A stretch of DNA of 35,481 nucleotides from positions 1-35,481 of the IMG/VR virus record IMGVR_UViG_3300033571_007743. One strand, 5' to 3'. Positions 22,872-31,100 of this stretch are shown here, piece by piece. Position 1 is the first letter of the stretch. Every line of letters starts with the position of its first letter. This stretch comes from a virus. The translations under genes and the position numbers were made by a program. The notes under the pieces are model-generated. The model had not been told where the DNA came from, did not search any database, and was given only the letters and a program-made list of their open reading frames with translations.

Positions 22872-22891
22872 TAAACAGTTGTGTTTATAAT
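22872..22891 (+). promoter_or_regulatory. Operator OR and rightward early promoter
   Basis: TAAACA-GTTG-TGTTTA (22872-22887) matches the left operator except in the centre. It overlaps a perfect -10 TATAAT (22886-22891). The -35 is weak. Binding of the repressor here would block transcription of the small rightward genes and excisionase-integrase. Confidence 0.75.
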
Positions 22892-22932
22892 GATGTTATC
22901 CCACTGCAATGGGAACTTCAAGGAAACACAGC

Positions 22933-23178
22933 ATGGCAACCGTAACGGCCACCAAAGAAACCACTAGCAACTTCGACGCATCGAATCTAGACTTTGACTA
23001 CAACCAGAAGCGCGACGGCGACTCCGACGAGTTCGGCGTCACCGCTCACCATGTCGAGCTGTTCGCCGACAAGCACAAGGTCACCGCACAGACGATGTTC
23101 CGAGCCTTGTCTGTGAGCAAGCGCGGATACGGCAGACTCTTTGACCAGTTCGCTACCTTCTGCTTGGAGGTTGCGTAA
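22933..23178 (+). CDS. Hypothetical early protein (81 aa)
   Basis: This is the first gene of the rightward early block. The start ATG 22933 has AAGGA 8 bases upstream; an in-frame ATG at 22909 has no ribosome site. The protein is acidic in its first half (MATVTATKET...NLDFDYNQKRDGDSDEF), with a helical second half (VELFADKHKVTAQTMFRALS). No family is recognised. First genes under an early promoter often encode host-takeover factors; no motif proves it here. Confidence 0.65.
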   Translation: MATVTATKETTSNFDASNLDFDYNQKRDGDSDEFGVTAHHVELFADKHKVTAQTMFRALSVSKRGYGRLFDQFATFCLEVA

Positions 23179-23432
23179 TGTTCAACCTCGCAGACTACAC
23201 CAAGCAACTGGAGATTGCCGAATCGGTCGCTACCCACTTTGGGCAGGCTCGCGTTGTTCGGTACTGGCGGTTACTAAACGAATTCTCTGAGGTCAGTCTT
23301 TCTCTTCACACCGAGTTGGAATGGGATGGTTCCGATGTTGTCATCGCGGCATCCGTTGACCATCTTGGCATCATCACCGAATCCAAGTGGGTTAAGGAGC
23401 AGATCGAGAAGCTAGGGGAGGTGGCGGCATGA
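23178..23432 (+). CDS. Hypothetical early protein (84 aa)
   Basis: It starts MFNLADYTKQLEIAES in a TAATG overlap. It looks like an alpha/beta protein with a helix (QLEIAESVATHFGQARVVRY) and strands (VSLSLHTELEW, DVVIAASVDHLGII). It ends EVAA because the last codons carry the ribosome site GGAGGT for the next gene. No family is recognised and there is no membrane segment. Confidence 0.65.
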   Translation: MFNLADYTKQLEIAESVATHFGQARVVRYWRLLNEFSEVSLSLHTELEWDGSDVVIAASVDHLGIITESKWVKEQIEKLGEVAA

Positions 23433-23680
23433 GAGTCTTGACCCGAGATTCACGCCATCTTACAACTGAGAACTGTGCCGAAGTTTGGTACTTTGTCCAA
23501 GATTGCATTGTGGCGATGACGGGGGATACCTCTGTAGACCGATCGGTTTCCGACTACGAGCCAATCATTCAAGAGTGGTACAGCGAGTGGTTACGCGACG
23601 ATCACTACCCATTTTCTCCAGTCAATAAAGACCACGCTCAAGACCTGTGGGACAAGTTCTGCATGGAGGTGGCGGCGTGA
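23429..23680 (+). CDS. Hypothetical early protein (83 aa)
   Basis: It starts MRVLTRDSRHLTTENC with an ATGA overlap. It is acidic and aromatic (VWYFVQDCIVAMTGD, IIQEWYSEWLRDDHYPF) with three cysteines. It ends FCMEVAA, where the codons again carry GGAGGTGGCGGC for the next start. No family is recognised. Small acidic early proteins are often inhibitors of host enzymes; nothing in the chain shows a target. Confidence 0.65.
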   Translation: MRVLTRDSRHLTTENCAEVWYFVQDCIVAMTGDTSVDRSVSDYEPIIQEWYSEWLRDDHYPFSPVNKDHAQDLWDKFCMEVAA

Positions 23681-23913
23681 CCTTCACCCTCATTCAAGAC
23701 TACTCGGTTCACGGCGACCCAACCGTGACCGTCCACTTCCCGAACGGCGACAAGATGCTGGTGGAGAGTTCTCCGCTCGGCTTCGGTGTCGCAACGGTCA
23801 GAGCAAAGAAGCGGGTAGGTGAAGCGGTTCTGATGACCGACTTCCACCGGGGAACCTGTACCGACTTCGGTTACTTGACCATCCCGGCAGATGATGCGGA
23901 GGTGACGAAGTGA
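23677..23913 (+). CDS. Hypothetical early protein (78 aa)
   Basis: The GTG start at 23677 is chosen because it overlaps the previous stop (GTGA) and lies 6 bases after GGAGGT; an upstream ATG-like start inside the previous gene is not needed. The protein is beta-rich (MTFTLIQDYSVHGDPTVTVH, KRVGEAVLMTDF, TDFGYLTIPADD). No family is recognised. Confidence 0.6.
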   Translation: MTFTLIQDYSVHGDPTVTVHFPNGDKMLVESSPLGFGVATVRAKKRVGEAVLMTDFHRGTCTDFGYLTIPADDAEVTK

Positions 23914-24074
23914 GGCGCGAAGTCTGGCTGCGGGACTCCGAGGGACGACCTACCCGCCTGGTCACCGTCGAGACCTACGAGGACGCCGTGAATGCTCCCC
24001 CGGCTTGGGTGTGGTTCCTGCTTGCGGTCTTCTGTATCGCCCTTGCCTTCCTAGATGGTGGGGTGAGGTGGTGA
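23910..24074 (+). CDS. Small single-span membrane protein (54 aa)
   Basis: GTG start at 23910 with GTGA overlap and GGAGGT 6 bases before it. A charged N-terminal half (VRREVWLRDSEGRPTRLVTV) is followed by one membrane helix (about residues 31-48, WVWFLLAVFCIALAFL) and a short end (DGGVRW). Both ends are coupled to neighbours. A membrane role such as superinfection exclusion or host-envelope modulation is possible but not shown. Confidence 0.6.
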   Translation: MRREVWLRDSEGRPTRLVTVETYEDAVNAPPAWVWFLLAVFCIALAFLDGGVRW

Positions 24075-24262
24075 CATACAACGAAGCCAGAGCGATTGCA
24101 GACGAGTCCAAGACCACTCCATACCCAGACTGCATAAAGGCGTATTGGGTACTCCACGATCATCCCCGATGGGCGCACGTTCCGAAAGTGGACGACGAGG
24201 TAGATGAGGAGTATGTGCGCGAGTTCCTGTGGGAGGTTGCTAATGGGCCAAGAGGTTATTGA
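24071..24262 (+). CDS. Hypothetical early protein (63 aa)
   Basis: GTG start at 24071, overlapping the previous stop as GTGA. Longer in-frame readings from 24005 lie inside the membrane protein gene and are not supported. The sequence (TYNEARAIADESKTTPYPDC, then IKAYWVLHDHPRWAHVPKVDDE) is acidic and aromatic. It ends EVANGPRGY, with GGAGGT-like sequence for the next gene. No family is recognised. Confidence 0.6.
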   Translation: MTYNEARAIADESKTTPYPDCIKAYWVLHDHPRWAHVPKVDDEVDEEYVREFLWEVANGPRGY

Positions 24263-24272
24263 GGAGATAGAA

Positions 24273-24776
24273 ATGAACACGATTGAACACGAAGGACAGA
24301 ACTACGAGGTGTTGACGCTGGGCAAACAGGACGGCATGACGCACGTTCTATTTGCGGGTGGGGAACTCAAGATTGGTGAGACTTGCGCCGGATTATCGTA
24401 TGGGTTTTACGCCTACGATGACGAAAGTAAAACGAATGGCACTTGCTACCTGCTCAAGGAAGCAAAGCTCCACAACATCCAACCCCTGCGCCTTGTGCTG
24501 AGGGAGCCTGTGACGTTTGAGGCTACGTTTGCCTTATCTGGTTCAAGTTGGTATCCGTTGCACCATTTGAGCGATGGACTAGCGCACCAGAACAGCACAA
24601 CCAAACGGTTCCGATGCGTCGAGATCGTGGAGGAAGCCCAAGCCATTCTCAAGGCTAAGGGGGTGAAGGGGGATAGCCCAACTTTCGAGAAAGCACTAGA
24701 GGCAACTATTGATAAGTACGGCGATGCGCTGGCTAGGCTTGCAGGGACGCAAGAGGCAGACAATGACCCCGATTGA
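24273..24776 (+). CDS. Hypothetical early protein (167 aa)
   Basis: I chose ATG 24273 (MNTIEHEGQNYEVLTLGK), with GAGGAG 6 bases upstream. ATG 24243 has the operon's usual GGAGGTTGCTA leader and is a real alternative that adds 10 residues. The first part is beta-rich (YEVLTLG, THVLFAGGELKIGETC), the second helical and charged (VEIVEEAQAILKAKGVKGD, FEKALEATIDKYGDALARL). No family is recognised. Confidence 0.65.
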   Translation: MNTIEHEGQNYEVLTLGKQDGMTHVLFAGGELKIGETCAGLSYGFYAYDDESKTNGTCYLLKEAKLHNIQPLRLVLREPVTFEATFALSGSSWYPLHHLSDGLAHQNSTTKRFRCVEIVEEAQAILKAKGVKGDSPTFEKALEATIDKYGDALARLAGTQEADNDPD

Positions 24777-25095
24777 TCCACCCCGAATCCTCTCTCAGCG
24801 TGAGGCCGCTCAGTTCATGGGCATCAGTCCAGCAAAGCTAAGACAGCTTGAGCGCAACGGACTCGCAAAACTACCAGGTGTCGAAGGTTACACCGCACAG
24901 CAACTACAAGCCTATGTACAATTCCTCACAGATGAGCAAGCGAAAGGATGGACGGTACCAAGCCGCGAAGAGGGTGAACGGGAAGATCATCTTCGGTTAC
25001 TCACACCTGAGCCAGGAAGACGCCGCCGCCGATCTCGCAAGGAAGATAGCGGATATCAAGACCACCCGCTTGAGCGCAGAATCGACGCTGCATGA
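24763..25095 (+). CDS. Excisionase-like HTH protein overlapping the integrase
   Basis: A 110-aa protein whose first ~50 residues are a MerR/HTH_17-type DNA-binding domain typical of excisionases (ILSQREAAQFMGISPAKLRQ, LERNGLAKLPG). From residue 57 on, its frame runs over the integrase start in another frame for 164 bases and becomes Arg-rich (EPGRRRRRSRKED). It may be a real extended tail or the protein may matter only in its N-terminus. The ATG 24763 overlaps the upstream stop by 14 bases. Directionality factor for the integrase is inferred from neighbour and fold. Confidence 0.7.
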   Translation: MTPIDPPRILSQREAAQFMGISPAKLRQLERNGLAKLPGVEGYTAQQLQAYVQFLTDEQAKGWTVPSREEGEREDHLRLLTPEPGRRRRRSRKEDSGYQDHPLERRIDAA

Positions 25096-25984
25096 AGTCG
25101 CGATGAACGTCTGGTATCCCAGAGTTCAGAACCTGTCGAAGAACACGGTCAAGCGGTACGAATCCTCCTACATCATGTACATCCGCGAGAGGCTCGGACG
25201 AAAGCCAATCGGACAGATCAAGATGCAAGATGTCCAGTCATTCGTCAACGAGATCGGAAAGCTCCAAGTGTCTCGGTCTGGGAAAGGGAAAGAGGTTCAC
25301 CAAATCGAACCCGCCAGCGTCCGGTTCATCTACTCAGTTCTCGCCCAAATCTTCCACTGCGCGGAATGGTCAGACATCATCGTCAAAAGCCCCTGCAATC
25401 CGCTTGTGACGCTTCCAGAAGTCAAACCCAAGGAGCCAGAGACGTACACCGTTGAAGAGGGAATTGACCTGATCGAGAACGCCCCGCACCGACTGAAGCT
25501 ACCGCTTTTCCTTGCAATCGGCTTGGGTCTGCGCCTCGGAGAAGTGTGCGGCCTTGAATGGGACGACATGGACAGGAACGCCCTGACGCTCAGAGTCTGT
25601 CGGCAGGTTGATGGAGACGGCAACGTATCGGAGCCGAAGACCAAGAAGAGCAAGCGAACAATCCCCATCACCAAACACATCGTGAGCTACATTGACGCAC
25701 ACGGCGACCTTGACCAGGCGCGGATGATTGGAATGACCAGGCGAACGCTCGAGCGCGAATGGACGAAGTACCTACCGAAAGGAAAGACGTTCCACGGACT
25801 TCGGGCAGGCAACGCCGGGCTGATCGTTTATCTAACAGGTTCCACCAAGACCGCCAGCGACCTGCTTGGACATGGCAGCACAGCGATGACCGAGAAGCAC
25901 TATCTAGGTCGTCGAAACCATGCGATTGGAGATGCTGTTGAAAGCCTGACTAACGCCCTGACTAACAAAATAGACTCAAATTGA
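24932..25984 (+). CDS. int: Tyrosine-recombinase integrase
   Basis: A 350-aa phage integrase. I chose ATG 24932 (MSKRKDGRYQAAKRVNGKII), the usual arm-binding AP2-like N-terminus; earlier in-frame starts read shadow sequence. A core-binding helical domain spans about 50-160. The catalytic domain holds Arg201 (GLGLRLGEVCGLEW), a Lys near 236-241 (KTKKSK), His288 and Arg291 (FHGLRAG), His314 (LLGHGS) and nucleophile Tyr324 (EKHYL). The set is complete, so it should be active in insertion and excision. attP-like repeats follow the gene. Confidence 0.93.
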   Translation: MSKRKDGRYQAAKRVNGKIIFGYSHLSQEDAAADLARKIADIKTTRLSAESTLHEVAMNVWYPRVQNLSKNTVKRYESSYIMYIRERLGRKPIGQIKMQDVQSFVNEIGKLQVSRSGKGKEVHQIEPASVRFIYSVLAQIFHCAEWSDIIVKSPCNPLVTLPEVKPKEPETYTVEEGIDLIENAPHRLKLPLFLAIGLGLRLGEVCGLEWDDMDRNALTLRVCRQVDGDGNVSEPKTKKSKRTIPITKHIVSYIDAHGDLDQARMIGMTRRTLEREWTKYLPKGKTFHGLRAGNAGLIVYLTGSTKTASDLLGHGSTAMTEKHYLGRRNHAIGDAVESLTNALTNKIDSN

Positions 25985-26108
25985 ATCTATGGTGGAGAAT
26001 AGGGGGTTCTATCAAGCAGGTTCGGCAGGTTCTGCGCCTAACTCTAAATGCGCCCCAATGCGACCAAATAAGCCCCAAGCGAAAGGGCTGACTAACGCTT
26101 AGACTAAC
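25946..26108. other. Probable attP region with paired arm-site repeats
   Basis: Two pairs of a 9-base direct repeat flank about 120 bases downstream of the integrase. The first pair is CTGACTAAC at 25946-25954 and 25958-25966. The second is CTGACTAAC at 26088-26096 and TAGACTAAC at 26100-26108. Each pair has 12-base spacing. Pairs of short direct repeats on both sides of a core are typical of integrase arm-type sites. The crossover core would lie between about 25985 and 26085; I cannot identify it without the host junction. Confidence 0.55.
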
Positions 26109-26117
26109 AGGCATAGA

Positions 26118-26152
26118 CAAAAAAATACGCCCCTCCGAAGAGGGGCTTTCTT
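26118..26152. terminator. Bidirectional intrinsic terminator between integrase and late block
   Basis: GCCCCTC-CGAA-GAGGGGC (26129-26146) is a perfect 7-bp stem with tetraloop, followed by TTTCTT on the plus strand and by a T-run (from the A-run at 26118-26125) on the minus strand. It separates the convergent integrase and SGNH esterase genes. Confidence 0.9.
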
Positions 26153-26164
26153 ATGGGTGAGGTG

Positions 26165-27826
26165 TTAGCCTGTGGTTGTGAACCGAGGCACGTTGGCAAC
26201 CGCAAAGAACTTGGTCTTGAGTTGGTCGCGCATCCACCAGACGCCTTGCATATTCGGGTGGATTCCATCGTTGGACGTGTTGCCCTCGATGACGTAGCCA
26301 TCAGATGCCGCAATCGCGCTTGGGAAAGCTGCGACCGTCAAGACTCCGGCTGCCGTGTTGGAACTGATCGCTCGCTTCAGCCCAATATTGCCAGCCGTTC
26401 CCGAGGTCATCCGAACCCATGAGTTACGGTATTGGTTGGGGAGCATAGCGACACCAGTTGTCAGCGACGTGGTTGAGCCAGCCGTTGCCGTCCCAGTGAG
26501 CTTGTCAGCGATGACGGGCCAATACTTGTCCGCCGCCGTTGCGGTGGCAAGTCGAAGATCAACAATCGCGTCCAAGGTTGAACCGAGGTAGGTTGCAATC
26601 TTGTCCCACTTGCCCTGATCGGCGTTGGCGTCAAGCCCTGCCGTACCGCCCGAGATGGAAACGTAGTCCCGAGGGTAGCGAACCGCCACCGTCTGAATCT
26701 TCGGGTTAGCCGACTTGAGTGCCGTGAGCATCCGCCCGTAGGAGGTCGTGAAGTCCGCGTCGTTATTGTCGTTTTCAGGGTCATGGCAGACCACAACGTC
26801 AAAGTATTGCGCCAGTTGGCAGATGAGCTTCCGAGCGTTCGCCGCTTGCATCTCGTCGCCCAGTCCGTGAGTTGTTGACCATACGTCAACCACCTTTGAG
26901 GAGTTGAGCGCGAGGTTGAGACACGGCATAGCCACGTCATTCTCCGCCGCAAGCTGGTTCCACACTCCCCGGAATGTTCCCTGCCTGACTTCGGTGAACG
27001 GGCCAACCGCGCCACCATCGTTCAGCGAGTTTATCTGGAACGTGGACGCAATCGACGTGCCAAGAACCAAGACTGCCTTTTGCCCATTGGTAGGAATGCC
27101 AAGCAAGCCGAGCGGAGACATGACGCCGACATCCTGACCGCTTCCAAGGTTGTACCGGAAGACGTCAGTACCAGCGCCGGGAACGGACGAGATGTTGGAA
27201 CCGATCAGAGTTTGAGCCGCCGCAAAGGACGTGCATTGCGCGCCGTGAGAGTTGAACGGATATTCCGACCAGCACTCCTGCGACGAAATCAGATCCCCCG
27301 CCGCAGTCTTCGCCATTGCCGTCCGAACCCACCACTCCCGCGTTCGGTCAGTAACCTGGAATGCGGATAGCGAATAGGCAGAAGCAAAGATGAAGTCGGT
27401 AATGGAAAGCTGACCGCCCTGAACGTATCCGGTGGTTAGTCCGTCTTGGAACGTGAACGCCACGCGGGTTCCGCCCGTGTTCGGGGAGGAGTTCGCCGTT
27501 GTGATCGTGCCGTTTGGTCGCTCAAGATTGGCTGCAATCTGCGCCCGTGAGTGAGTTGTGACGCCGAGCCTGGACTTGGCAGAGAGCTGATAGGCGCCGC
27601 AGTAGAGCGCGCTGAGAGCCGACCAAGTTCCACCCGCCATCCGAGTTGCGACACGAGAGGCGATGAACTGGTTTACGTTCTGGTTCTGACCGGCGCAGAG
27701 GTTGGTAGCCTCGCTGTTCGATGCCCAGATAACTCTTGGGCTTGTGTTAGCGTTTCCGAGGATCGGGTTAGACGGATTGACTTTTGGAGGCGCAATCCCC
27801 TTAGGGCCTGTTTCCGTGAATGCCAT
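26165..27826 (-). CDS. SGNH/GDSL-type esterase tail protein
   Basis: A 553-aa protein, last gene of the late block. Residues ~1-245 are a virion-attachment-type beta region. An SGNH hydrolase core starts with Ser258 in VLVLGTSIAST (block I, GTS instead of GDS) and ends with Asp520-His523 in SNDGIHPN (block V). Between them, at about 444-515, is a module (TATAGSTTSLTTG ... AGNIGLKRAISSNT) also found in the propeller tail protein. Such enzymes on phage tails deacetylate surface polysaccharide. Catalysis on the host capsule or LPS is inferred. The start shares a base with the upstream stop (TAATG). Confidence 0.75.
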   Translation of the reverse strand: MAFTETGPKGIAPPKVNPSNPILGNANTSPRVIWASNSEATNLCAGQNQNVNQFIASRVATRMAGGTWSALSALYCGAYQLSAKSRLGVTTHSRAQIAANLERPNGTITTANSSPNTGGTRVAFTFQDGLTTGYVQGGQLSITDFIFASAYSLSAFQVTDRTREWWVRTAMAKTAAGDLISSQECWSEYPFNSHGAQCTSFAAAQTLIGSNISSVPGAGTDVFRYNLGSGQDVGVMSPLGLLGIPTNGQKAVLVLGTSIASTFQINSLNDGGAVGPFTEVRQGTFRGVWNQLAAENDVAMPCLNLALNSSKVVDVWSTTHGLGDEMQAANARKLICQLAQYFDVVVCHDPENDNNDADFTTSYGRMLTALKSANPKIQTVAVRYPRDYVSISGGTAGLDANADQGKWDKIATYLGSTLDAIVDLRLATATAADKYWPVIADKLTGTATAGSTTSLTTGVAMLPNQYRNSWVRMTSGTAGNIGLKRAISSNTAAGVLTVAAFPSAIAASDGYVIEGNTSNDGIHPNMQGVWWMRDQLKTKFFAVANVPRFTTTG

Positions 27827-28137
27827 TACACAAGCTCCTGCACCGTTGCTGATGCCGTGGTCAATGCTCCGGTATAGATGTCGGTGTCATCTCCTGCGCC
27901 TGGTTCAATGAACTGACCTGGAGCCACAACAAACGAGGGAGCCGCGATAACCGCAGACACCGTTGGCGCAGTGGTTCCTACTGGAACTTCTTGGACGTAG
28001 ATGTCGGACGCTCCGAAGTTGGTCAGACGGTAGCCGACCCGAATAGGAAGAGGCGTACTAATCGCCTTTGCCGCTGTGCTGGACGTGTTGACGGTGACTG
28101 CTGCCGGAGCTGCATTGGGTTTGTTGTACGAGTTCAT
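27826..28137 (-). CDS. Small tail-associated protein (103 aa)
   Basis: A beta-rich protein (MNSYNKPNAAPAAVTVNTSS...) with the segments LPIRVGYRLTNFGASDIYVQ and FVVAPGQFIEPGAGDD. This pattern is common in small virion proteins next to fibre genes. There is no Shine-Dalgarno before ATG 28137, and a strong terminator hairpin ends only about 8 bases upstream. It is coupled to the SGNH esterase gene by TAATG. The role, perhaps fibre trimerisation or attachment of the esterase, is inferred. Confidence 0.65.
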   Translation of the reverse strand: MNSYNKPNAAPAAVTVNTSSTAAKAISTPLPIRVGYRLTNFGASDIYVQEVPVGTTAPTVSAVIAAPSFVVAPGQFIEPGAGDDTDIYTGALTTASATVQELV

Positions 28138-28145
28138 GGTTCTTA

Positions 28146-28172
28146 CAAAAAAGCCCCGCGCTTGCAGGGCTT
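28146..28172 (-). terminator. Intrinsic terminator between fibre gene and the last two late genes
   Basis: On the minus strand AAGCCCTGC pairs with GCGGGGCTT (9 bp, one G-T) around AAGC, followed by TTTTTT. The T-run ends about 8 bases before the ATG at 28137. The hairpin would cut expression of the small protein and the SGNH esterase relative to upstream genes. Confidence 0.8.
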
Positions 28173-28196
28173 GAGTCGTTGGATGTGGCGAGGTTC

Positions 28197-31100
28197 TTAG
28201 GAGAATGTAAAGCCGTCGGCAGCAGTCTTGAATTGCCTTGCGCCGCCGATCTGGTAGGTGATGCCGATGACCTGCTTTTGGTCTGAGTTGACCGAGACAC
28301 GGATGTTAAATGCTTGCTGATCTAACCCTGTAAGGTTGGTTGCTGTCTCACTCACAACCGTATTGGCTTGAGCATCCAGCACCCGCCCGTAGAGCGTCCC
28401 GCCCGAGTCAAGCCTGTACGCATACAGGAGATTGTTTGGAGTCCATTCAATGGCAGAGAAGTCGCCGGAGCCGAGTGTCATAACGCTGGTGAGGGTTCCG
28501 CCCTCGTCTGTGGTCTTGTAGAGCGTAATCGCGCCACCGTCTACGATGGCAATAGACAACGCGCTTGATCCGTTGTGATACGAAATATCAAAGTAATCTG
28601 CCGGGACTCCCGTGTCAACATCCCCCCAAGTGTAGGGGCCGTTCGTGCTGGAGTGCGACAGCCAAGCATTGCCTGCCTTTACATATCCTGTGCAATGCCG
28701 AAGGTTATTGAGGACATCGTATGTGAGAGGCGCACCGTCGCTGACCGTCTCCATCCCGATAAACGCCTGACCGCGCCAGGGACGCATCTCAAACCAGTCC
28801 ACGCCCGACCAATGGAACATCCAGTCCTGCGCTTCGTTGTTGGTCACCGCTTCCGAGAACTCGCAGACCGTCCAGCCCTCCGGCGCAGTCGCCAGCGTTA
28901 GGTGGTCGCTTCCGCCGTTGTTAAGCTCGGGAGGAGTGTTGCCGGGAACAATGTGGGGATGCTTGTTGCAAATGTCGCTAAACGCCGTCTGCTCGTAGTC
29001 TCCATCCGCAAGCCAGCCGTCTCCCGTCTCGCGCAACGCTTCCGGCATATGCGCCAGTGGTGGCAATGACCGATAGGAGTTCAGATACCAGAGCCTCGGC
29101 CCGATCTCCGAGCGAACCACGCCAGAGAGGGAGTCGACCGTTATCGCGCCTTCCTCGTCCTTGTAACGCCAAAGGTGCTTGGTTACTCCGGCTGGGAACT
29201 CTTCACCGCTGACAAACTCCGCAGCCATCCGCGTTGCCAGCCCATCGAGCGCATCCAGTCCCCGAAGGAAGTTGTTCTCCCAGCACCAGAGGTCGCCAAT
29301 GGTTACCTTGGTAAAGACCGAGGATGTCGGCGTAGGCACGTTGATCGGAGCGTCTGCCATCCAGTCGTAGTAGTTCAGAACGCCATAGCGAACCATAGGG
29401 CCGTTCTTAAACAGGATCGTGGAGAAACATCCGTTCTCGTGGAAAACTTGTGCATCTGTCCAAGGCGCCTGATAGAACGTAGGATGGTCAATGCTGACCG
29501 CTCCGGTGTACGCTCCTGCCCGGGTGATCTCGATCCGAATCTTGACCGGCGAGAAACCAGGGAGAAGGTTAAACGAGCTGATCCGCTCTGCATCCGCTAG
29601 AGTTGCCGATGTGATGTCATCCGCGCTGACTCCCGCATCCGGCGTGTAGTCGTCCGTGAGGTAGCTTGCGCCAAAGTCTGACCCTGCCGACGTCGCCCAC
29701 TTCTCAGAGTCTCCAAAGGGAATCCGGTAGATGGTTCCAGAGACAACACCTGCTGTCGGCCCGATCTGCTTCCTTGTCCCGTCGATGCCCTCGGCAAAGA
29801 CCTTGACCGCGCTGATATTGGTATCAGTCCAGCTAATTTCGATCCGATCCGAGAGCGTTGTGACCATGTACGGATAGACCGTAAACGAGGTCATGTCGAA
29901 CTCGATCGCGTCCCCGGTGGTCAGGGTAACCGATGCGCCAACGCTTCCGGTTCCGCTGCCGACTCCATTCTTGAAGGTGAAGCGGGTGGCGGATGTGGAG
30001 TTGGTTGTGAAGTTGGTTGCAAAGGTCTCGTTCTCGATGCCGAACCGACAGATGCCCCACCATGTCGGCATCCCCGAGATAGTTTCGGTCAGTGATTGAA
30101 TCCTGTTTTGCGCGATTGGCTCGGTGGTCACGTTGACTCTTCGCTTAGTGTCCTCTGCCGTCGGGAGTGCCGGGTTTGTGATGTGTTGCTGGCGGATGGC
30201 GTACCAGTAGGCGATGTCAGAGTCCGACCCTAGCAAATCCCAGCGTGAACCAGTAGATGCCGTATCCGGTGGGAACCAAAGCGAGTAGCTCCAATGCGGA
30301 TTTGCCCAGCTATTCCAAAGCCGAACGAGTGGTTCGGGATGCCCAAGCAATCCCGTACACATCGTGATGTTGTCCAGCATTGCGTCAATGATTGACGGGA
30401 AATACTGGATCTTCTTATTGGTGTAAGTTGGCGATCCCGACGTTGTGCGCCCCGTAGCGTTGGAGTAGTACGGCGCGTAAGTTGGGTAGCCGAATGGGTC
30501 TTCAATAATTTGAACAATGTCCCGAACGTCTTGGAGCATATAGGACAGTCGCGGATAAAGCTCATCCGTCTGATCCACCGAGGTTCCGCCTGGAGGATCG
30601 TCAATCCCAACCGGGAACGTACAAGACTCCTCTGCGTACCGCTCCGCCTTCGGAAAACCGAACCGGGTTACCAGTGCCTCATAGGATGCCGGGAAGCGGA
30701 CGAGAGACTTTGAGAGGTCGGGCCACGCTCCAACCCACGACCAGGACGCCGCCGGGAACTTACCCTGCGCGACCATGCTCCAAGTGTTGTCACCGCTCGG
30801 CAGTACGTCCGGCGCAGACGCAGGGCAGGAAAGCCCCAAAGAGCCAACTGTGTTGACGTTTACCGGGAACGTCTCGTAACTTGATCCAATCTTGTAGCGG
30901 AACCCGCCGGTGTTGGTTCCGTTCCAGCCGTAGATGGTATTCGCCACCCCGACAATGGGAGCAATGCCAAAGAGCGGAATAGAAGACGGAATCGCCACCA
31001 TCCCGCCGTTGACCGCGCCACTTGCCAAGGTCGCTACACTTGAGCCGTTGACCGAGATGTCTACCGATGACCAAAGCACCCGCCAGGTTCCATCTGTGAC

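Noticed and set aside
22909-22932. Upstream ATG for the first rightward early gene
   Set aside because: It has no ribosome site; AAGGA lies at the right distance from ATG 22933 instead.
24763-25984. Excisionase-integrase fusion by frameshifting
   Set aside because: There is no slippery run in the overlap, and the integrase has its own good N-terminus at 24932, so separate translation is simpler.
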